DNA from: an uncultured Bryobacteraceae bacterium
GTDB lineage: Bacteria > Acidobacteriota > Terriglobia > Bryobacterales > Bryobacteraceae
Direction: 5' to 3'
NCBI GenBank assembly: GCA_938027685.1
Contig: CALJAM010000036.1
Coordinates: 1 to 64,000, forward strand
DNA length: 64,000 bases
Made by a program: the position numbers and the translations under genes. Shown in pieces: positions 52,961-61,648 of this stretch (positions are counted from its first letter, which is position 1; each line of letters starts with the position of its first letter). The notes under the pieces were generated by a model. It saw only the letters and a list, made by a program, of their open reading frames with translations, made no database searches and was not told the origin of the DNA.

Positions 52961-54625
52961 TCAACGCGCAGTCAACAGCAGCAGCCAGTCCCCTTCACCC
53001 GGCGTTTTCAGCGTGAACCCGGGCGAGGGCTTGAATCGCCCGGCCGGGCTGCGCCGACCCGTGCGCGGATCGATCCACACCGCCTGCACGGTGCGGCGGA
53101 AGCCGCTGAGGTCGAGCTTGATTTCGGGGTTCTCCGGCAGGTAAAGCAGGGCGTACTCGCCGGTTTCCGCACGCGCGGGCATGATGTAGCGGGTGAATTC
53201 GGGATCGCGCGGATCTTCGGCCAGCAAGCTACGGTCCGGCCTAAGCTTCCACCACTCCAGCGAATCGAAGATCCGGCGCAACACCTGCATCTGGCGGGCG
53301 CCGGGATAGTTCAGGCAGACGTGCCAGGGCTCGGCCACACCGCTGCGCGGGTGGTCGAGCGGAACTTCCGGCTTGCGAATCCATGGCCAGATCCCGTGCG
53401 CGCCGTACGTCACGCCAGCCGGCGGCGCTGCGAGCAGGCTGTAGTACGCCGCGCGTCGGACCTGAGCGTCGCTGATGCGCTGTTGAGTGTGGTAGTCGAG
53501 ATGACCTTCGTAGTTGATCTCCCCGTCGATGACGGGCCGCGGCGGGTCCAGTTTCCATCCTGCGGCGCATCCCTGCGTGGCGTTCCACTCCCATTTCTTG
53601 GGGTTGTTGCCGTGACCGCTCTGGTACATGAGGAAGTCCAGCCACGGCTCGTTCTTTAGATCGGGCCAGGGATCCTGCATGCCGCGGGGATGAAGCGTGA
53701 CGGGACGCCGCGCTCGTCCCTCGGGGAAGACCGCGCGTCCGATGACGCGCCAGCGCTCGGCCTTCTCGCCGCGATAGTCACCGTCACCGCCGAGCAGCCA
53801 CATCACGGCATAAGCGCCGTAGCGCGCCACCATGTAACGCGCCAGGACAATGGCCTGATGCTCGGGCAGAACTTCACCGGGGCTTTCGCGATCCTTGGAG
53901 GTCAGCGCCCAAAGCAGCACGCAGCCGGCCACCAGACCGTGGTCGTTCACGGCGCGGATCTTGCGATCCATGCGCTGGAAGAAAGCGGGGTGGATCTGGA
54001 TGCGGTCGGCGCCGGTGAAGGCTACCTGTCCGAGCTCGTCGGCGCGTCCCGCGCGCCATTGCGTCATCACCAACTGGATCAGGCTGAAGCCTTTCGCGGC
54101 GCGGTCCTTCAGGTACTGCGCCCACTCCTCGTCGGTCGAAAGCAGGGCTCCGTTCCAGGCGGTATCGCCCAGCCAGAACCATGGCTTGCCGTCGGCATAA
54201 ACGAAGTAACGCCGGTTGGGGGAAAGCCGCGGGGCCCCGCGGCGCGCCAGCTCGGTCGGCCCCCCGGCCGCCGTCACGCGGAACGTGCCAGTCTGATTGT
54301 GCAGACCCGGATCGGCCGTGTCGGGAGCGCGTGTGCGGTACCTCCACAGCCCGGTGCGCTCCGGCGAGAATCGAACCCGCCAGGTGCGGCCGCCGTCCCA
54401 GAAGCCCGCCACAGTCTCGCGCGCCCCGCCCGGCCCGCTGAATTCGACCAGCAGCTCGATTTCCAGAGGATCGGTGTAATCCCTGCTCGCCGTGAAAGCG
54501 GCTTCGAAGACGCCGTACCGGCGGATCTCCGCCGCGATGCCTGCGATCGCCAGCGCGAGGACGAGGATCAATGCGCGGGCCGCGGACGCGGCGTCGCGTC
54601 GCCGGGGATCATGCCCATCAGCCAT
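52961..54625 (-). CDS. DUF5060/DUF4038 glycoside hydrolase (apiosidase-like barrel), secreted
   Basis: 554 aa from ATG 54625, which has GGTGGAG upstream but overlaps the thuA-like gene by 58 bases. A TTG at 54571 overlapping that gene's stop is the alternative (536 aa). Signal helix ALILVLALAIAGIAA. DUF5060 domain about 40-130 (YGVFEAAFTASRDYTDP, VAGFWDGGRTWRVRFSP). Barrel opening PWFWLGDTAWNGALL is the DUF4038 hallmark. Catalytic-pair candidates are Asp in MWLLGGDGDYRG and Glu in VIDGEINYEGH. The C-terminal beta-domain has AVWIDPRTGRRSPAG. Related to, but distinct from, the GH140-like protein at 26724, and probably acting on plant oligosaccharides outside the cytoplasm. Confidence 0.82.
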   Translation of the reverse strand: MADGHDPRRRDAASAARALILVLALAIAGIAAEIRRYGVFEAAFTASRDYTDPLEIELLVEFSGPGGARETVAGFWDGGRTWRVRFSPERTGLWRYRTRAPDTADPGLHNQTGTFRVTAAGGPTELARRGAPRLSPNRRYFVYADGKPWFWLGDTAWNGALLSTDEEWAQYLKDRAAKGFSLIQLVMTQWRAGRADELGQVAFTGADRIQIHPAFFQRMDRKIRAVNDHGLVAGCVLLWALTSKDRESPGEVLPEHQAIVLARYMVARYGAYAVMWLLGGDGDYRGEKAERWRVIGRAVFPEGRARRPVTLHPRGMQDPWPDLKNEPWLDFLMYQSGHGNNPKKWEWNATQGCAAGWKLDPPRPVIDGEINYEGHLDYHTQQRISDAQVRRAAYYSLLAAPPAGVTYGAHGIWPWIRKPEVPLDHPRSGVAEPWHVCLNYPGARQMQVLRRIFDSLEWWKLRPDRSLLAEDPRDPEFTRYIMPARAETGEYALLYLPENPEIKLDLSGFRRTVQAVWIDPRTGRRSPAGRFKPSPGFTLKTPGEGDWLLLLTAR

Positions 54626-55380
54626 TTCATGTGCTCCACCAGCATTTTCTGGATGTCCGGGTGATCCCAAACAATCTCGGTATGACCCAGCCCGTTGTAA
54701 ATGACTCGGCCTTTTCCGTAGTTCCGTGCCCAGATGACGGCGAAGTCCTTGTCCGCGCGCTTGATGTTGGGCCGGCTGTAGTCGAGTTTGGTCTCATCCA
54801 GGCGCACCAGCACGCGCACCCGCTCCCGCGAAAAATCGCGAACCTGGTAGATCTCGTCCCTCAGGGTGAAAGCCCGGGGCAGGTGCTTCATGCCGGGAAA
54901 GTCGGGGTCTTCGACGATGAGCGGCGCATCGAAAACGTTCCACGGGTGGCGATCGAAATAGCCGCCGATCATCTCACCATACTCAGGCCACTTATAGAAG
55001 GTATCGGTGGCGGAGTGGATGCCCAGAAAGCCCTTCCCGTCATCGCGAATGAAGGAAAGCAGGTCAGCCTTCTGCTGCTCGTCCATGTCGAGTTCGCCCG
55101 TGGTGTAGAAGATCACCACGTCGAAGAAGTTCAGGTTTTTCGCGTTACCCGTCAGTTTCTGCTTGGTGATGAGCTGGCAGTCGGTGCGGATATAAGTGTC
55201 CCAGAGCCCGGTCTCCCTGCCCAGTTTCCAGATCGTGCCGGCGGCGTAGGACACCGTGTCATGCTGGAATCCCTTGGTTTGACCGACGTACAGGACCTTC
55301 TTGCGCGCTTGCTGTGCCCAAAGACCGCTCGCCAGCCAGCCGGAAAGCATCACGACCAGGCCGCATCGCAACATCCTCAT
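54568..55380 (-). CDS. ThuA-like domain protein, secreted
   Basis: 270 aa. ATG 55380 is chosen because GGAGG sits 6 bases upstream and a signal peptide follows (LRCGLVVMLSGWLASGLWAQ); the frame is open further upstream without homology. The ThuA glutamine-amidotransferase-like fold has VLYVGQTKGFQHDTVSYAA at its start, VVIFYTTGELDMDEQQKADLL, GFLGIHSATDTFYKWPEYGEMIGGYFDRHPW (the family signature) and VIWARNYGKGRVIYNGLGH. The classical catalytic Cys is not visible, as usual for ThuA. Family members are tied to trehalose/3-keto-glycoside use. It overlaps the next glycosidase gene and so is probably cotranscribed with it. Confidence 0.87.
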   Translation of the reverse strand: MRMLRCGLVVMLSGWLASGLWAQQARKKVLYVGQTKGFQHDTVSYAAGTIWKLGRETGLWDTYIRTDCQLITKQKLTGNAKNLNFFDVVIFYTTGELDMDEQQKADLLSFIRDDGKGFLGIHSATDTFYKWPEYGEMIGGYFDRHPWNVFDAPLIVEDPDFPGMKHLPRAFTLRDEIYQVRDFSRERVRVLVRLDETKLDYSRPNIKRADKDFAVIWARNYGKGRVIYNGLGHTEIVWDHPDIQKMLVEHMKWLMGMIPGDATPRPRPAH

Positions 55381-55475
55381 GAGGAACCTCCGAACAGGAA
55401 TATTCTCACCGCCCGCGTCGGCTCCGCAACGGCGGTCGCGAGCGCGGGCGCTGCTTGGCGGCTCATGAGCGCAGT

Positions 55476-55485
55476 ATAGTACTAT
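55476..55485. promoter_or_regulatory. Perfect 10-bp palindrome between divergent genes
   Basis: ATAGTACTAT lies midway between the thuA-like start (55380) and the response-regulator start (55539). It overlaps -10-like hexamers on both strands (TATAGT forward, TATACT reverse). It could be an operator for a divergent promoter pair, but no convincing -35 is seen on either side. Confidence 0.3.
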
Positions 55486-55538
55486 TCGGGTTCTGAGATC
55501 CGATAGTCGTGTTTGCCGCGCGCGGAAGGGAGGCGGAC

Positions 55539-55967
55539 TTGGCCGGTGCAACCAAGGTGCTGATCATTGACGATGACGACGATTTCCGGGCCTCGGTCCG
55601 GGCACTGCTCGAAAGCCGCGGCTTCGAGGTTTTCGAGGCCGCCTCCGGCACGGAGGGGCTCCAGCGTCTGCCCGAATGCCGGCCTGACGTCGTTCTGCTC
55701 GACATCATGATGGAGTCTTCCAGCGAGGGGTACGGCATCAACCAGGCCATCAAGTGGCGGGAGGAATACCGCGAGTTCCGGCACATCCCCGTCGTCATGG
55801 TCTCTTCCATCCAGGAATCGCCCGATCTCTTGTTTTCCATGGCAGGAGAGGTGGAGATGATCCGCCCCGACTTTTACCTCACCAAGCCGCTGGACGTTCC
55901 CCACTTTCTGGCGACGCTCGAGAGCGCCGCTCGGCGCAGCCGGGAGTCCGGCACGCAACCGGGATGA
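55539..55967 (+). CDS. Single-domain response regulator (REC)
   Basis: 142 aa if the TTG at 55539, behind AAGGGAGG, is the start; a GTG at 55509 would give 152 aa. Receiver domain only: acidic cluster VLIIDDDDDFRA, phospho-acceptor Asp in DVVLLDIMMES (about residue 55), Ser in VVMVSSIQES and Lys in YLTKPLDVPHF. Two insertions (SSEGYGINQAIKWREEY and MAGEVEMIRPD) make it slightly longer than a bare CheY. No output domain. It overlaps the REC-kinase gene by ATGA, so it is the first member of a three-gene phosphorelay cassette. Confidence 0.88.
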   Translation: MAGATKVLIIDDDDDFRASVRALLESRGFEVFEAASGTEGLQRLPECRPDVVLLDIMMESSSEGYGINQAIKWREEYREFRHIPVVMVSSIQESPDLLFSMAGEVEMIRPDFYLTKPLDVPHFLATLESAARRSRESGTQPG

Positions 55968-57121
55968 ACTCCGCCACCCAGGACGCGGCGCCGTGCATCG
56001 TCGTCATCGATGACGACCCGGCCATGCGTCTTTCCTGCCGCAAGATCCTGGACAAGAGGGGCTACCGCACTCAAACCTTCGAGGACGGCCTCCAGGGCTT
56101 GGAGGGCGTCGAGCGCCTGAAGCCCGATCTGGTGATCGTAGACCTGAAGATGCCCGGCATCAGCGGCTTCGAGGTGATCAGCCGCGTCCTGGAAACCGAT
56201 CCCGCCGCCGTCATCGTGGTCATCACCGGCTACGCCACGATCGACACCGCCGTGGAGGCGATGAAGGCGGGTGCGTACGATTTTCTGCCCAAGCCGTTTT
56301 CGCCCGACGAATTGCGCATCATCGTCGAGCGCGGGCTCGAGCGGCGCCGCCTCATGTTGGAGGCTCGCCGGCAGGAGCTGGAGCGCGAGCTGCTCCGCCG
56401 CCGCTTCGTTACCTTCGTCTCGCACCAGCTTCAGACTCCGCTGGCTGCGGTGCACCAGTACCTGAATGTGCTCCGCCGACTCGAAGACGATCCGCACGGC
56501 GCCGCGCGCCGCCGCGAATGGTACGAACGCTGCCTGAACCGGGTCGAGGAGATGCTGGCGCTGATCCGTAACTGGCTGACGCTTTCGGCTATCGAGGGCC
56601 AGTGCCTGGCGCAGCAGCGCGTGCCGGTGGATCCGGCGCCGATCGTCGCCTCGGTTCTCGAAGAATGCCGCGTGCTGGCCGAGCCGGAGGGGATAGCCCT
56701 GAAGTCGGAGCCCGTCCCGGAAGGCTGCTTGTGCCTGGCCGACCCGGTCTGCCTGCGCGTGCTGCTGGAAAATCTGGTCAGCAACGCCGTCAAGTACAAC
56801 CGGCCCGGCGGGCGCGTGCAGGTCTTCGTGCGGCGCGTGAAGGGCGAGGTGGAACTGACGGTGAGCGACACCGGCATCGGTATATCGAAACAATACCTGC
56901 CGTTTTTGTTCGATGAATTCTTCCGGGTGCGTCCGCCCGGCGGGCCTGGCAAGCCCGGCGCCGGCCTGGGACTGGCCATCGTCAAGCGCATCGTGACCGA
57001 GCTGGGCGGGCGCGTCGAAGTCGCCAGCGAACCGGGGCAGGGAAGCACTTTCCGCGTCCTGCTGCCGGCGGCGGGCGCGGCGTCGGCCGAGCCGTCGCTC
57101 GAGACCCACCATGCAGCTTAG
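55964..57121 (+). CDS. Hybrid REC-histidine kinase, soluble
   Basis: 385 aa from ATG 55964 (overlaps the previous stop). The domain order is reversed relative to usual hybrids. An N-terminal receiver comes first (IVVIDDDPAMR, phospho-Asp60 in LVIVDLKMPG, Thr in VVITGYA, Lys110 in FLPKPFSPDE), then HisKA with His154 in FVSHQLQTPLAAV, then HATPase_c (NLVSNAVKYN, SDTGIGIS, LFDEFFRV, GAGLGLAIVKRIV). No membrane segment. The REC resembles NtrC-type receivers (ATIDTAVEAMKAGAYDF). It probably relays phosphate between the membrane kinase at 57111 and the REC at 55539. Direction of flow is inferred. Confidence 0.9.
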   Translation: MNSATQDAAPCIVVIDDDPAMRLSCRKILDKRGYRTQTFEDGLQGLEGVERLKPDLVIVDLKMPGISGFEVISRVLETDPAAVIVVITGYATIDTAVEAMKAGAYDFLPKPFSPDELRIIVERGLERRRLMLEARRQELERELLRRRFVTFVSHQLQTPLAAVHQYLNVLRRLEDDPHGAARRREWYERCLNRVEEMLALIRNWLTLSAIEGQCLAQQRVPVDPAPIVASVLEECRVLAEPEGIALKSEPVPEGCLCLADPVCLRVLLENLVSNAVKYNRPGGRVQVFVRRVKGEVELTVSDTGIGISKQYLPFLFDEFFRVRPPGGPGKPGAGLGLAIVKRIVTELGGRVEVASEPGQGSTFRVLLPAAGAASAEPSLETHHAA

Positions 57122-59138
57122 GCTCCGCTCCCGGGCTCCCAGCATCAAGGCCCGGCTGATTTCCAGTTACCTCGTGATCCTTTTCTTCGGCGGGTTGACC
57201 ACCTCCATCGTGGGCTCCTGGATCGTTTCGACAACGATCATGGCCCAAGCACGCCGCATGGTGGATCACAGCATGGCCATGGCACGCACGATCTACCGGC
57301 ACCAGGAGGACGACGTCCGGCGCACTGTGACGCTGGCCGCCTCGGGCGCCACGATCGCGCGTTACCTCGCGGCTGACAATTTCGAAGGCCTACGCAGCTT
57401 TCTTGAAGGCGTACGCCGCCAGGGGCAGTTCGACTTTCTCGGACTTGTCGACGCCTCCGGGCGTGTGATCGTGCGCACGACGCGGGCCGCCGCGCAGGGT
57501 GACGACCTCTCCGGGTGGGAGCCGGTGCGGGCCGCGCTGGGGGGACGCGCGGTCGGCGGCGCTCTCGTGGCCCCACGCGCCTTCCTGGCGGCGGAAGACC
57601 CCGCTTTGGCGGAGCGGGCGCGCATTCGCCTTGTGCCTACTCCGAGAGCCCGCCCCGCGCCCGAAGGCGAACTGGAATCCGGCCTCGTGCTGATGAGCGC
57701 CGCCCCGGTGCACGATCTCCGGAACCGACCCGTCGCGGCTCTGTACGGTGGCATCCTGCTCAACCGCGACTACAGCATGGTGGATCGCGTCTGGGAGCTC
57801 GTATTCAAGGGCGAGCGCTACGAAGGCAAGGATGTCGGCGCGGTAACCCTGTTTCAGGGGGACGTTCGCATCGCCACCACGGTCAAAACATCCGTCGGTC
57901 AGCGCGCCGTCGGCACCCGCGTCTCCGAGGAGGTCTACCAGGCGGTGCTGGCAGGCGGCGGCGTCTGGCGCGGACGGGCCTTCGTGATCAACGACTGGTA
58001 CATCAGCGCCTACGAGCCGTTGCGCGATCCCGCGGGTCGCGTGGTCGGCATGCTCTACGTGGGCCTGCTCGAGAAGGCCTACACCTCGATCCGCGACCGC
58101 CTCATTCTTTCCTTCTTCGGGATCGCCAGCGTCGGCTTCCTGCTCATCGCCGGCATCACGTATTACATGGTCGGCAGCATCACGCGGCCTATCGGCGAGT
58201 TGGTCCGCGCCACGCGCAAAGTGGCCGCCGGGCAATTCGATCAGGAAGTCAGCGTGCGCGCCACCGGCGAGCTGGCGCTCTTGTCCGAATCGTTCAACGC
58301 CATGGTGGCGAGCCTGCGCAAGATGCGCAGCGATCTGGAGGAATGGGGGCGCACGCTGGAGGACAAGGTGCGTCGGCGCACCGAGGAACTCGTCGCCATG
58401 CACGATCGCATCGCTCAAGCCGAGCGTCTCGCTTCCTTGGGCAAGCTCTCCGCGGGCGTGGCCCACGAGATCAACAACCCGCTCGGCGCCGTGCTGGCCC
58501 TCACTGCGCTGACCCTGGAAGACCTCGAACCCGACGATCCGGCGCGAGAGAACCTTCAGGAAGTCGTGCGCCAGGCTGAGCGCTGCCGCAACATCGTGCG
58601 AGGCCTGCTTGAGTTCGCCCGCCAGAGCGAGCCGCACGTGGAGCCGCTCGATCTAAATCACGTGCTCGAGGACACGCTGGCCCTGGTGGCTCGTCAGTCC
58701 ATGTTCTTCAACATCGCCGTGGTCAGGGCCCTCGACCCCGCTCTGCCCCGTGTGATGGGCGACCGCAGCCAGCTTCAGCAGGTTTTCATGAACCTGCTGC
58801 TCAACGCAGTCCAGGCGATGGAGGAAAAAGGCACGATCACGCTGGCCTCCCGCCAAGTCGATGGTTTTGTCGAGATCAGCGTCAGCGACACCGGCTGCGG
58901 CATTCCACCCGACAAACTGGGGCGCATCTTCGACCCGTTCTTTACCACCAAGCCGAGCGGCAAGGGCGTCGGCTTGGGGCTTTCCATCGCGTACGGCATC
59001 GTCACCAAGCACGGCGGCGATATCCGCGTCGAAAGCGAGGTGGGCAAGGGCAGTACCTTCACCGTGCGCCTGCCGGCGATTCAGGGACCCGCCGCCGACC
59101 CCGTCGGGCATGAACAAGCTTCGGCCGGCGAGCCATGA
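57111..59138 (+). CDS. Membrane sensor histidine kinase, Cache-HAMP-HisKA-HATPase
   Basis: 675 aa, overlapping the preceding gene by 11 bases. TM1 about residues 17-42 (LISSYLVILFFGGLTTSIV). A periplasmic Cache-type sensor spans about 43-322, with TVTLAASGATIARYL early and GVWRGRAFVINDWYISAYEPLRDPAG late. TM2 is about 328-352, then HAMP with GSITRPIGELVRATRKVAAG. HisKA His about 451 lies in GVAHEINNPLGAV, and HATPase_c has NLLLNAVQAM, SDTGCGIP and GVGLGLSIAYGIV. The Cache domain probably senses a small metabolite outside the membrane. No DNA-binding regulator is encoded alongside, so the final output is elsewhere. Confidence 0.92.
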   Translation: MQLRLRSRAPSIKARLISSYLVILFFGGLTTSIVGSWIVSTTIMAQARRMVDHSMAMARTIYRHQEDDVRRTVTLAASGATIARYLAADNFEGLRSFLEGVRRQGQFDFLGLVDASGRVIVRTTRAAAQGDDLSGWEPVRAALGGRAVGGALVAPRAFLAAEDPALAERARIRLVPTPRARPAPEGELESGLVLMSAAPVHDLRNRPVAALYGGILLNRDYSMVDRVWELVFKGERYEGKDVGAVTLFQGDVRIATTVKTSVGQRAVGTRVSEEVYQAVLAGGGVWRGRAFVINDWYISAYEPLRDPAGRVVGMLYVGLLEKAYTSIRDRLILSFFGIASVGFLLIAGITYYMVGSITRPIGELVRATRKVAAGQFDQEVSVRATGELALLSESFNAMVASLRKMRSDLEEWGRTLEDKVRRRTEELVAMHDRIAQAERLASLGKLSAGVAHEINNPLGAVLALTALTLEDLEPDDPARENLQEVVRQAERCRNIVRGLLEFARQSEPHVEPLDLNHVLEDTLALVARQSMFFNIAVVRALDPALPRVMGDRSQLQQVFMNLLLNAVQAMEEKGTITLASRQVDGFVEISVSDTGCGIPPDKLGRIFDPFFTTKPSGKGVGLGLSIAYGIVTKHGGDIRVESEVGKGSTFTVRLPAIQGPAADPVGHEQASAGEP

Positions 59139-59430
59139 GCGTCAGGGAGTACTCCTCCCCCCGAGCTCGATCCCGAACAGGAGCGGCGTGCTCCCGGCGC
59201 CCCGCGCGCGTCCCGGTCTCGTCCTCCGCGCGCCCTGCGGGCTCAATTCCGCACTCCAGCGCCCGTGGGGTTGCTTGCCTCCTGCGACCGCTCCGTGCGG
59301 CCCCCGGTCTGCGCTGCGGTGACGGGCTCGCCGCGAAGGCTCGGATGGGCACGGGCGTCTGCCCAAGGTGCGAAAGCGCCTGTTCCGACCTTGGCGAGCC
59401 ACGCTCCCGTATGATGATTCTTTCTGTTCC

Positions 59431-59958
59431 ATGCACGAACGTGGCGTTACTGTTTGGTTCACCGGCCTGAGCGGCGCCGGCAAGACCACGCTCAGCCGTT
59501 GGGTCGCTGAGCAACTTCGCACGAACGGCCGCAGGGTCGAGATCCTCGACGGCGACGAGGTGCGTCGCACGCTGACCCGAGGGCTCGGCTTCAGCAAGCA
59601 AGACCGCGACGAGAACATTCGCCGCATCGGCTACGTCGCGCACCTGCTGGCCCGCAACGGCGTCATCGTCCTGGTCGCTGTCATTTCACCCTATCGGGAA
59701 GTCCGCGAGGAGGTGCGCCGCCTGATCGGGGATTTCGTCGAGGTCTACGTCAATGCGCCCCTGGAGGTCTGCGAGCAGCGCGACCTGAAGGGACTGTACC
59801 GCAAGGCGCGGGCGGGCGAGATCCGCGGCTTCACGGGCATCGACGACCCCTACGAGCCTCCGCTGGCTCCCGAAGTCGAGTGCCGCACCGATCTGGAGAC
59901 GGTCGAACAGAGCGGCGCGAAGGTGCTGGCCGCCCTGCGCGAACGCGGATATATCTGA
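59431..59958 (+). CDS. cysC: Adenylylsulfate (APS) kinase
   Basis: 175 aa. ATG 59431 is preferred; the upstream open frame adds unrelated residues. P-loop FTGLSGAGKTT (about 10-20), LDGDEVRRTL, GFSKQDRDENIRRIGYVA, VISPYREVREEVR, and LKGLYRKARAGEIRGFTGIDDPYE are all diagnostic of CysC. It phosphorylates adenylyl sulfate to PAPS using ATP in the cytoplasm. No ATP sulfurylase or PAPS reductase is in the window, so it may serve sulfation rather than assimilation. That is inference only. The roughly 290 bases before it hold no recognisable gene. Confidence 0.94.
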   Translation: MHERGVTVWFTGLSGAGKTTLSRWVAEQLRTNGRRVEILDGDEVRRTLTRGLGFSKQDRDENIRRIGYVAHLLARNGVIVLVAVISPYREVREEVRRLIGDFVEVYVNAPLEVCEQRDLKGLYRKARAGEIRGFTGIDDPYEPPLAPEVECRTDLETVEQSGAKVLAALRERGYI

Positions 59959-59971
59959 GGACTGCGCGGAC

Positions 59972-60760
59972 TTAGCCGCGCAGACGTTGCGCCAGCGCTT
60001 TTAGCTCGGCTGCCGTCTCGCGTGCCTTTTCCCACAGCAATCCGTGCTCGCTGCCGCAGCCCACGAAGCGCATGCCGCGTTCGGCCCATTTCTTGGCCAG
60101 CGCGGGCGAGCGCACCTGAATGCCGGGGGCCACGCCGTGCCGCTTCGCACTCTCCATCAGGGCCAGCGCGGCCTCGACCAACCGCGGATGCTCGAACTCG
60201 CCGGGCACGCCGAGCGAGATCGAAAGATCCGCGGGCCCGATCAGCGCCACGTCGATGCCCGGCGTGGCCAGCAGCTCTTCGCGGCGCTCGATGGCCGCAC
60301 GCGTTTCAAACTGCACGACTACCAGGGTGTTCGCGTTGACGTGCTCGATGATTTCGGCGAAGCTGCGCGATTCGTATTCGATCTGCGGCGGGGTCAGCCC
60401 GTAGCCTCGCACGCCGAGCGGCGGGAACCGCGTCCAGCGGATGGCTTCCGCGAGCAGCGCTTGCGACTCGACGCGCGGGAAGATAATGCCTTGCGCCCCC
60501 GCATCCAGCGCCCGCGCCACCAGCGTGTACTGCAAATCACCCACGCGCACGATGGGCGTGACGTCGCGCTCCAGACAGGCGCGAATCAGCATGTGCAGCG
60601 TTTCCAGATCGAACGGACTGTGCTCGCCGTCGAGAAAAACGAAGTCGAAGCCGGCCGCGCCCAGCAGTCGGGCTACTTCCGGAGAGCCGAACTGCTGGAT
60701 GCTGCACCCGATGACGATCTCTCCCTGCTGAAGGCGTTTCTTGGTGTGATTGACTCGCAT
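59972..60760 (-). CDS. HpcH/HpaI aldolase family protein
   Basis: 262 aa TIM-barrel pyruvate aldolase. FDFVFLDGEHSPFD (about residue 38), ARALDAGAQGIIFPRVES (about 81), metal Glu in VVQFETRAAIERRE (about 148) and VALIGPADLSISLGVPGEF (about 171) are all standard. It condenses or cleaves a 2-oxo acid (pyruvate or glyoxylate) with an aldehyde. It is divergent from a fumarylacetoacetate-hydrolase-family gene (60817), a frequent pairing in sugar-acid and aromatic degradation. Unlike the paralogue at 12833 it keeps the usual GPADLS motif, so the two probably have different substrates. Confidence 0.9.
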   Translation of the reverse strand: MRVNHTKKRLQQGEIVIGCSIQQFGSPEVARLLGAAGFDFVFLDGEHSPFDLETLHMLIRACLERDVTPIVRVGDLQYTLVARALDAGAQGIIFPRVESQALLAEAIRWTRFPPLGVRGYGLTPPQIEYESRSFAEIIEHVNANTLVVVQFETRAAIERREELLATPGIDVALIGPADLSISLGVPGEFEHPRLVEAALALMESAKRHGVAPGIQVRSPALAKKWAERGMRFVGCGSEHGLLWEKARETAAELKALAQRLRG

Positions 60761-60797
60761 GAAGGAATCCCGGTTCGTAAAGGAAAAGCAGAGCCAT

Positions 60798-60803
60798 TAT
60801 AAT
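60798..60803 (+). promoter_or_regulatory. -10 element of the FAH-family gene
   Basis: A perfect TATAAT at 60798-60803 sits 13 bases before the ATG at 60817, with only a weak TTCGTA -35 (60774-60779, 18-base spacing). Transcription would start near 60810. That makes the GTG at 60805 an unlikely start codon and the mRNA leader very short. Confidence 0.4.
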
Positions 60804-60816
60804 CGTGACGATCGCC

Positions 60817-61641
60817 ATGGGGATGACACGACGCGCCTTTGCCTGCATGCCCGCCGCAGCCGCGCTGACGCACGGCCTTGTCGGCGTGACCCGCTACGTC
60901 CGATTCCGGCGGGGGAACTTGACTGCATACGGCATTCTCGACGGGGAAACGGTGCGCGAGCTGCGCGGCGCTCCCTTCCAGGCCGCTGAGCCCACCGGGG
61001 TCAGCTTCAGGCTGGGCGAAGTGAAGCTGCTCTGCCCCTGCGAGCCGCGCAAGATCCTGGCTGTGGCCCTGAATTACAAAAGCCACCTGGGCGATCGCAA
61101 ACCGCCCGCGCAACCGGAGCTCTTCTGGAAGCCGGTGAGCGCTCTGCAAAATCCCGAGGACCCGATCCTAATTCCAACGGACGCCCACAACGTCCATTAC
61201 GAAGGCGAGCTGGTCCTCGTCATCGGCCGCCGGGTGCGCAACGCCACGGCCGAGCAGGCGCGCGAGGCCGTCTTCGGCGTGACCTGCGGCAACGACGTCA
61301 GCGAGCGCGACTGGCAGAAGAACGACATTCAGTGGTGGCGCGCAAAGGGCGCCGACACCTTTGCACCGATGGGGCCGGTGATCGCATCCGGCCTCGACTA
61401 CGGACGGCTGCGGCTGCGCACGCGCCTGAACGGCAAGGTGGTGCAGGAGCAATCCACGGCGGATCTGCTCTTCGACGGCCCCGCGATTGTCCGCTTCGCC
61501 AGCCGTTACGTGACGCTCGAACCGGGCGACGTGATTTTCACGGGCACTCCGGGCACCACACAGGCCGTGAAGCCGGGCGACGTGGTGGAAGTCGAGATCG
61601 AGGGAATCGGCGTCCTGCGCAACCCGGTGAAGGCGGGTTGA
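60817..61641 (+). CDS. Fumarylacetoacetate hydrolase family protein with twin-arginine-like leader
   Basis: 274 aa from ATG 60817 (alternatives GTG 60805, ATG 60823). The leader TRRAFACMPAAAALTHGL resembles a Tat signal. A small N-terminal domain precedes the FAH core: KILAVALNYKSHLGD (about 83), metal Glu in VHYEGELVLVIGRRV (about 128), Asp in CGNDVSERDWQ (about 156), KGADTFAPMGPV and FTGTPGTTQAV. FAH-fold enzymes hydrate, decarboxylate or hydrolyse 2-oxo acids and are normally cytoplasmic, so a Tat-like leader is odd. It is divergent from an HpcH/HpaI aldolase and may be in the same pathway. Confidence 0.87.
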   Translation: MGMTRRAFACMPAAAALTHGLVGVTRYVRFRRGNLTAYGILDGETVRELRGAPFQAAEPTGVSFRLGEVKLLCPCEPRKILAVALNYKSHLGDRKPPAQPELFWKPVSALQNPEDPILIPTDAHNVHYEGELVLVIGRRVRNATAEQAREAVFGVTCGNDVSERDWQKNDIQWWRAKGADTFAPMGPVIASGLDYGRLRLRTRLNGKVVQEQSTADLLFDGPAIVRFASRYVTLEPGDVIFTGTPGTTQAVKPGDVVEVEIEGIGVLRNPVKAG

Positions 61642-61648
61642 GTACTCC

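Noticed and set aside
57390-58637. 415-codon minus-strand open frame inside the sensor kinase gene
   Set aside because: Antisense shadow of a well-conserved histidine kinase.
59135-59470. Small open frame overlapping the sensor-kinase stop by ATGA
   Set aside because: Although the overlap looks like coupling, the product is Arg/Ser/Pro-rich with no homology and runs into the APS kinase gene in another frame.
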